Shown piece by piece: positions 15,195-17,987 of a stretch of 17,987 bases of DNA. Numbering within the stretch: the first letter of the stretch is position 1; each line of letters starts with the position of its first letter. The notes beneath the pieces were generated by a model. That model searched no databases and was not told the origin of the DNA. It saw only the letters and a list, made by a program, of their open reading frames with translations. Source of the DNA: Porogramme epimiltina (lineage: Eukaryota; Basidiomycota; Agaricomycetes; Polyporales; Polyporaceae); NCBI GenBank assembly GCA_900155495.1, contig FTLJ01001095.1, forward strand, positions 1-17,987, in the 5' to 3' direction. Made by a program: the position numbers and the translations under genes.

Positions 15195-15560
15195 GCATGC
15201 CTGCCGCCGCTCGCCCACGTCCCCACCAGCCACCATCTCCCCGCCACCGTCCCGGCTTGGGCTCCCATCGCCGACGCCGTCGTCTCCCGTGTTAGCCTTT
15301 GCTCATCCCGCCGCTCAATATCAAATCTCCTCCCCCCTCCTTGCCCCGCGCAGAATATACCCATCCCATCCAGCCACGCTAAGATTAATATTGCCGCCGC
15401 CGCCGCCGCTCTCCGCCCTCTCTCACCCAAATGATATCCGAATGTCGCCTTGCCCAGGGCTCTATCCCATGTCGTCTCATGACGCCCGCCGCGGCCCTGC
15501 CTCGAATCCATCTCCTGCCAACATCCGTCCACGACCTGCCACGCGCCTGCGCCTTCTCGT
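15195..15560 (+). promoter_or_regulatory. CT-rich leader, candidate promoter and 5' UTR
   Basis: The plus strand becomes strongly pyrimidine-rich from about 15195 (CCACC, CTCCTCCC and CATCCC strings). It contains AT-rich islands such as AATATC and GAATATAC near 15320-15360 and leads to an ATG at 15561. This resembles basidiomycete core promoters and mirrors the GNAT leader. The gene it would serve is not clearly intact. Confidence 0.3.
15393..15410 (+). repeat. GCC trinucleotide microsatellite
   Basis: Five perfect GCC units followed by GCT lie inside the CT-rich leader. If transcribed, the tract would be in the 5' untranslated region. Confidence 0.75.
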
Positions 15561-15659
15561 ATGTCCGCCACCATCGACAACATGGCCCTCTCAGACTCAG
15601 TCCTCAGAAGACCGGCGGTCCACCGGTGCAGCAGCGCGTCCTTCCCCAACCCCTCGTAA
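15561..15659 (+). pseudogene. possible 5' coding fragment, frame broken
   Basis: An ATG after the CT-rich leader begins MSATIDNMALSDS, a credible N-terminus. The frame stops after 32 codons (TAA 15657-15659). From about 15605 a different frame reads QKTGGPPVQQRVLPQP, which looks equally protein-like. A single-base length change near 15600 would join the two. No clear splice donor explains the shift. It may be a decayed gene, a sequencing error, or chance. I do not recognise the family. Confidence 0.2.
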
Positions 15660-17598
15660 ACCAAACTTCCCGCCGCCGCCCTCCCGCCGCGGCGCAATTA
15701 TCTCGGGAGGTAGCGATATTGTTCCCAACATACACGACACATGCGAAGATAGATTGAGTGTGGGTGTAATCACCGTCACCCATCGTCCACACGTAGCTCG
15801 GAACATGGCAATCACGACCCTATATCATATCATCCTTGCTCCCAGACCCGCGGTCATCCATACCGTTTGACATGCATGAAGGCCCTGGCCACGGCGTCCC
15901 CGCACGAGGACCCTTGCCGTATGCGGACTCAGCCTTCATTCGGTGCGGCCCGACAGTTTTGTCACGTCCACCCCCCGGACGCCCCCCGTTACATGACGCG
16001 CGTCGCGACGCGACACGGCCCACCCCGCACCACGCACTACGCATGCCCAGCAATAAACGTCGTACGGCCCCCGGCTCAACCAAGCCCAGGCCGTGCCACC
16101 CCCCGGAGCCGCACCCCAGGCTGCCGCGGAAGCAAAAACACTGCGACCTGCCGCGACGTGTTATTGCGTCCACCTATGCAGTCCATCGGGCCCCTCGGCT
16201 TCGGACTGTCACGCCAAACCCTCCCCCGGCGGCGTGGAAAAAGTGGGCAAATGTCGCACTCTAGCCTCTCGCCGTCACGCCGTCCCTGGTCCGCAGCGAG
16301 GCGCGCGCACGGGGGTGGCCCATCGCGGGTCACGGCAGCCTCAGGCAGGGGCTCGGGGTGGTGGGTGATAGCTCCGTAAGTGCGCGACGACAACGAACGC
16401 GCGTCGTGACCCCGCGCGCGGGTCGTGCGGGGGCTTCTCGCCCGTTGTGCAAATGTGCCCAGATCACGCAGCTGCGCACGCGGCCGCTCTCCCAGTCTGC
16501 CTGAATAGAAGCACATCATCCAGGCAGGGTCCGCGGCCCATGATCTGCTACTGCCGCCGCGGCCACCGTCGTCAGCTGGCGCTCGTTGCAGCGTGAACTT
16601 GGGGGTCGTGCCCGCGGGCTGTGCGCCCCCTCTCAGGTGAAAATGAACCTGCGCCGGCGGGGGCTGCCCGGTGCGCCCGCGCGCTGGGCCCCGGATGTGC
16701 AATCGCGAGCAAGTATAGACGGTTGGGTTCAGCGCCGTGTGGTACAGGTAGTACAGGTTCAGACGAAACTGAATGTGCGAATATCCGGCTCGGTCAGCAT
16801 GAAATGCGCGTGCACATTTGGGCCTCGGGCTCGATCGAGTTGCAACTTCCGGATGTCTATGTCTAGCCCAAACCTGAAAGCGGTATGGCCGTTATTGATC
16901 GGGCCCGCAGGCTGTACGTATAGTATCCGTTGCTGCAGTCGATGCTGCGTCCATGTACTAAGAAGTGTGGCATAATGAATATGGTTCCTAATCATACCAG
17001 GGAGGCGCAGCGGGCTTCGGCTTCGCGAGCATCGTCCACCCGAACCCACATTTGTGTATAGAGTAACAACACTGTCGGCATGATGAACAGATCTCATGTC
17101 ATACTCCAGGCCCAGTTCTAGTTATGCGCTTCAAATACACGTTCCAGTTACGACTCGAGCGACGACGTCGGGACGCGGTGGCGGCTCCCACCCGCCCCAC
17201 GCACGCCCTCCAAAAACGATCACCGATACGCCGATATACCGATATCCGTCAAGTGTCCGCACCGCCGCGATGCACCCCCCGCCCCCAACCCCACAACACT
17301 CGCACGTCCGCCGCACGTCCTCCCAAGCACGGTGCGTGCACAGATGCCGCCGGCGCGCGCGCGCGTGCCCCGCCCCGCCCTGGACCCTACCTGCCGCACT
17401 GGTCCCAGCCACGACGAGATCCGGCCCCCCATCCCCACGCCCCACCGCGGACGCGCGCGCACGAGGCTCGAGGCCGAAGATCTCGCGCGGCCCCAGCCTT
17501 CGCGGACCCTGAAGCTCCTCCCCCCTGCGCCCCCTTGCGCCCCGCCTTCCCTCCGCCACGCCCCCGCCCTTCGCCGCGCGGGGCTTACCCCGCTATGG
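15660..17598. other. intergenic, no gene recognised
   Basis: Open frames at 15867-16379 (plus), 16702-16076 (minus), 16586-16975 (plus) and 17559-17131 (minus) are mutually overlapping, rich in Arg/Pro/Ala, and carry no motif or supported splice path. 16740-17110 is less GC-rich. A short CCGATA-type repetition occurs near 17223-17247. The right part is the 3' flank of the amidase gene. Confidence 0.4.
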
Positions 17599-17987
17599 CT
17601 ACGCCCCCGCGCCCGCGTCCGCTTTCGTACCCGTGTCCGCGCCGGGGCCCCGGTGCAGCGCGTCCTCGACGCGCCGCAGCACGCCGAGCAGCCGCTCCTC
17701 GTTCAGCCGCCGCCCGACGAGCTGCAGGCCGACCGCCGCGCCGTCGTACGTCGCGGGGTCCCACTGCGCGCGCACGAACGCCTCCGTCGCGTTGCGCGGC
17801 GCGCCCGTGTGCACCGGCGCCCCCGCCGCCACCGCCGCTGCCATCGCCGCCGCCCCCGCGTCGTGCGCGGCGGCGCGGAACCGCGGGCCGGCGGGGAAGA
17901 CCGCCGCGGGCCAGTCGAGGAGGGTCCAGTAGGCGCTGTAGCCCCACCAGCGCGTCGAGTCGTGCGGGGGCGCGAGCGGCGCGGCGG
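17599..17987 (-). CDS. acetamidase/amidase-signature enzyme, C-terminal part (5' end outside window)
   Basis: The frame is open from the right edge to TAG at 17601-17599, giving 128 residues. It contains the characteristic end of fungal acetamidase or fatty-acid-amide-hydrolase-like proteins: YWTLLDWPAAVFP, then DPATYDGAAVGLQLVGRRLNEERLLGVLRRVEDAL. Such enzymes hydrolyse short or fatty amides to acid and ammonia through a Ser-cisSer-Lys triad. The triad lies in the N-terminal half and is not in this window, so activity cannot be judged. Between the two conserved blocks is an Ala-rich insert (AAAHDAGAAAMAAAVAAG), and the tail is Gly/Ala/Asp-rich. No intron is visible in this portion. The substrate is unknown. 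Confidence 0.88.
   Translation of the reverse strand, partial: AAPLAPPHDSTRWWGYSAYWTLLDWPAAVFPAGPRFRAAAHDAGAAAMAAAVAAGAPVHTGAPRNATEAFVRAQWDPATYDGAAVGLQLVGRRLNEERLLGVLRRVEDALHRGPGADTGTKADAGAGA

Noticed and set aside
14547..15434. 295-codon plus-strand frame and 252-codon minus-strand frame over the same DNA
   Set aside because: Both are Arg/Gly/Pro/Ser-rich with no motif and overlap each other on opposite strands, as expected from GC-rich DNA with few stops.
1..17987. tRNA, rRNA, CRISPR array or complete transposon
   Set aside because: No tRNA B-box/anticodon arrangement, rRNA block, spaced direct repeats or transposase/reverse-transcriptase motif was recognised when reading both strands.

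Overview
The window looks like nuclear DNA from a filamentous fungus, most likely an Agaricomycete-type basidiomycete. The recognisable genes are intron-dense, with mostly 51-86 nt GT...AG introns. GC is high, CT-rich leaders precede start codons, and the encoded proteins (a fused MOCS1A-MOCS1B, NIPSNAP, a fungal glycosyltransferase-like protein, GNAT, an acetamidase-like amidase) are eukaryotic in type. There are no operons. Exon models were built by hand from conserved protein segments and splice-site phase; every complete model gives a continuous frame divisible by three.

Layout. 1-911: no recognised gene. It holds a G-rich/CT-rich asymmetric tract at the left edge, which is probably the core promoter of a leftward gene starting outside the window, and a dense cluster of CCAAT boxes, palindromes and a TATA-like box at 551-636. 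912-2202 (minus): a nine-exon NIPSNAP-family gene (269 aa). 2203-2514: a divergent promoter. 2515-4750 (plus): a six-exon putative membrane-anchored glycosyltransferase (559 aa) with a DDD motif. 4751-5668: intergenic DNA with three clustered palindromes and an interstitial block of telomere-like CCCCTAA units. 5669-8496 (plus): a fused MOCS1A-MOCS1B gene for the first two enzymes of molybdenum cofactor synthesis. 8497-12664: a gene-poor, GC-rich 4.2 kb stretch with only weak coding signals. 12665-14086 (minus): a three-exon GNAT acetyltransferase (364 aa). 14087-17598: promoter and mostly non-coding GC-rich DNA, with one CT-rich leader pointing at an ATG at 15561. 17599-17987 (minus): the 3' end of an acetamidase-type amidase gene that runs off the window.

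The most interesting point is the MOCS1 gene. The intron joining the radical-SAM half to the MoaC half starts within the codons of a terminal Gly-Gly. If that intron is kept, translation stops immediately after Gly-Gly, giving a classical free-tail MOCS1A. If it is spliced, a fusion forms, and its MoaC half begins with Met followed by a sequence that looks like a mitochondrial presequence. One gene could therefore make both a stand-alone MOCS1A and a fusion (or separate MOCS1B) by splice choice. This parallels the human MOCS1 locus but is encoded differently. Apart from this gene and the NIPSNAP gene, which both look mitochondrial, the neighbours do not form an obvious pathway.
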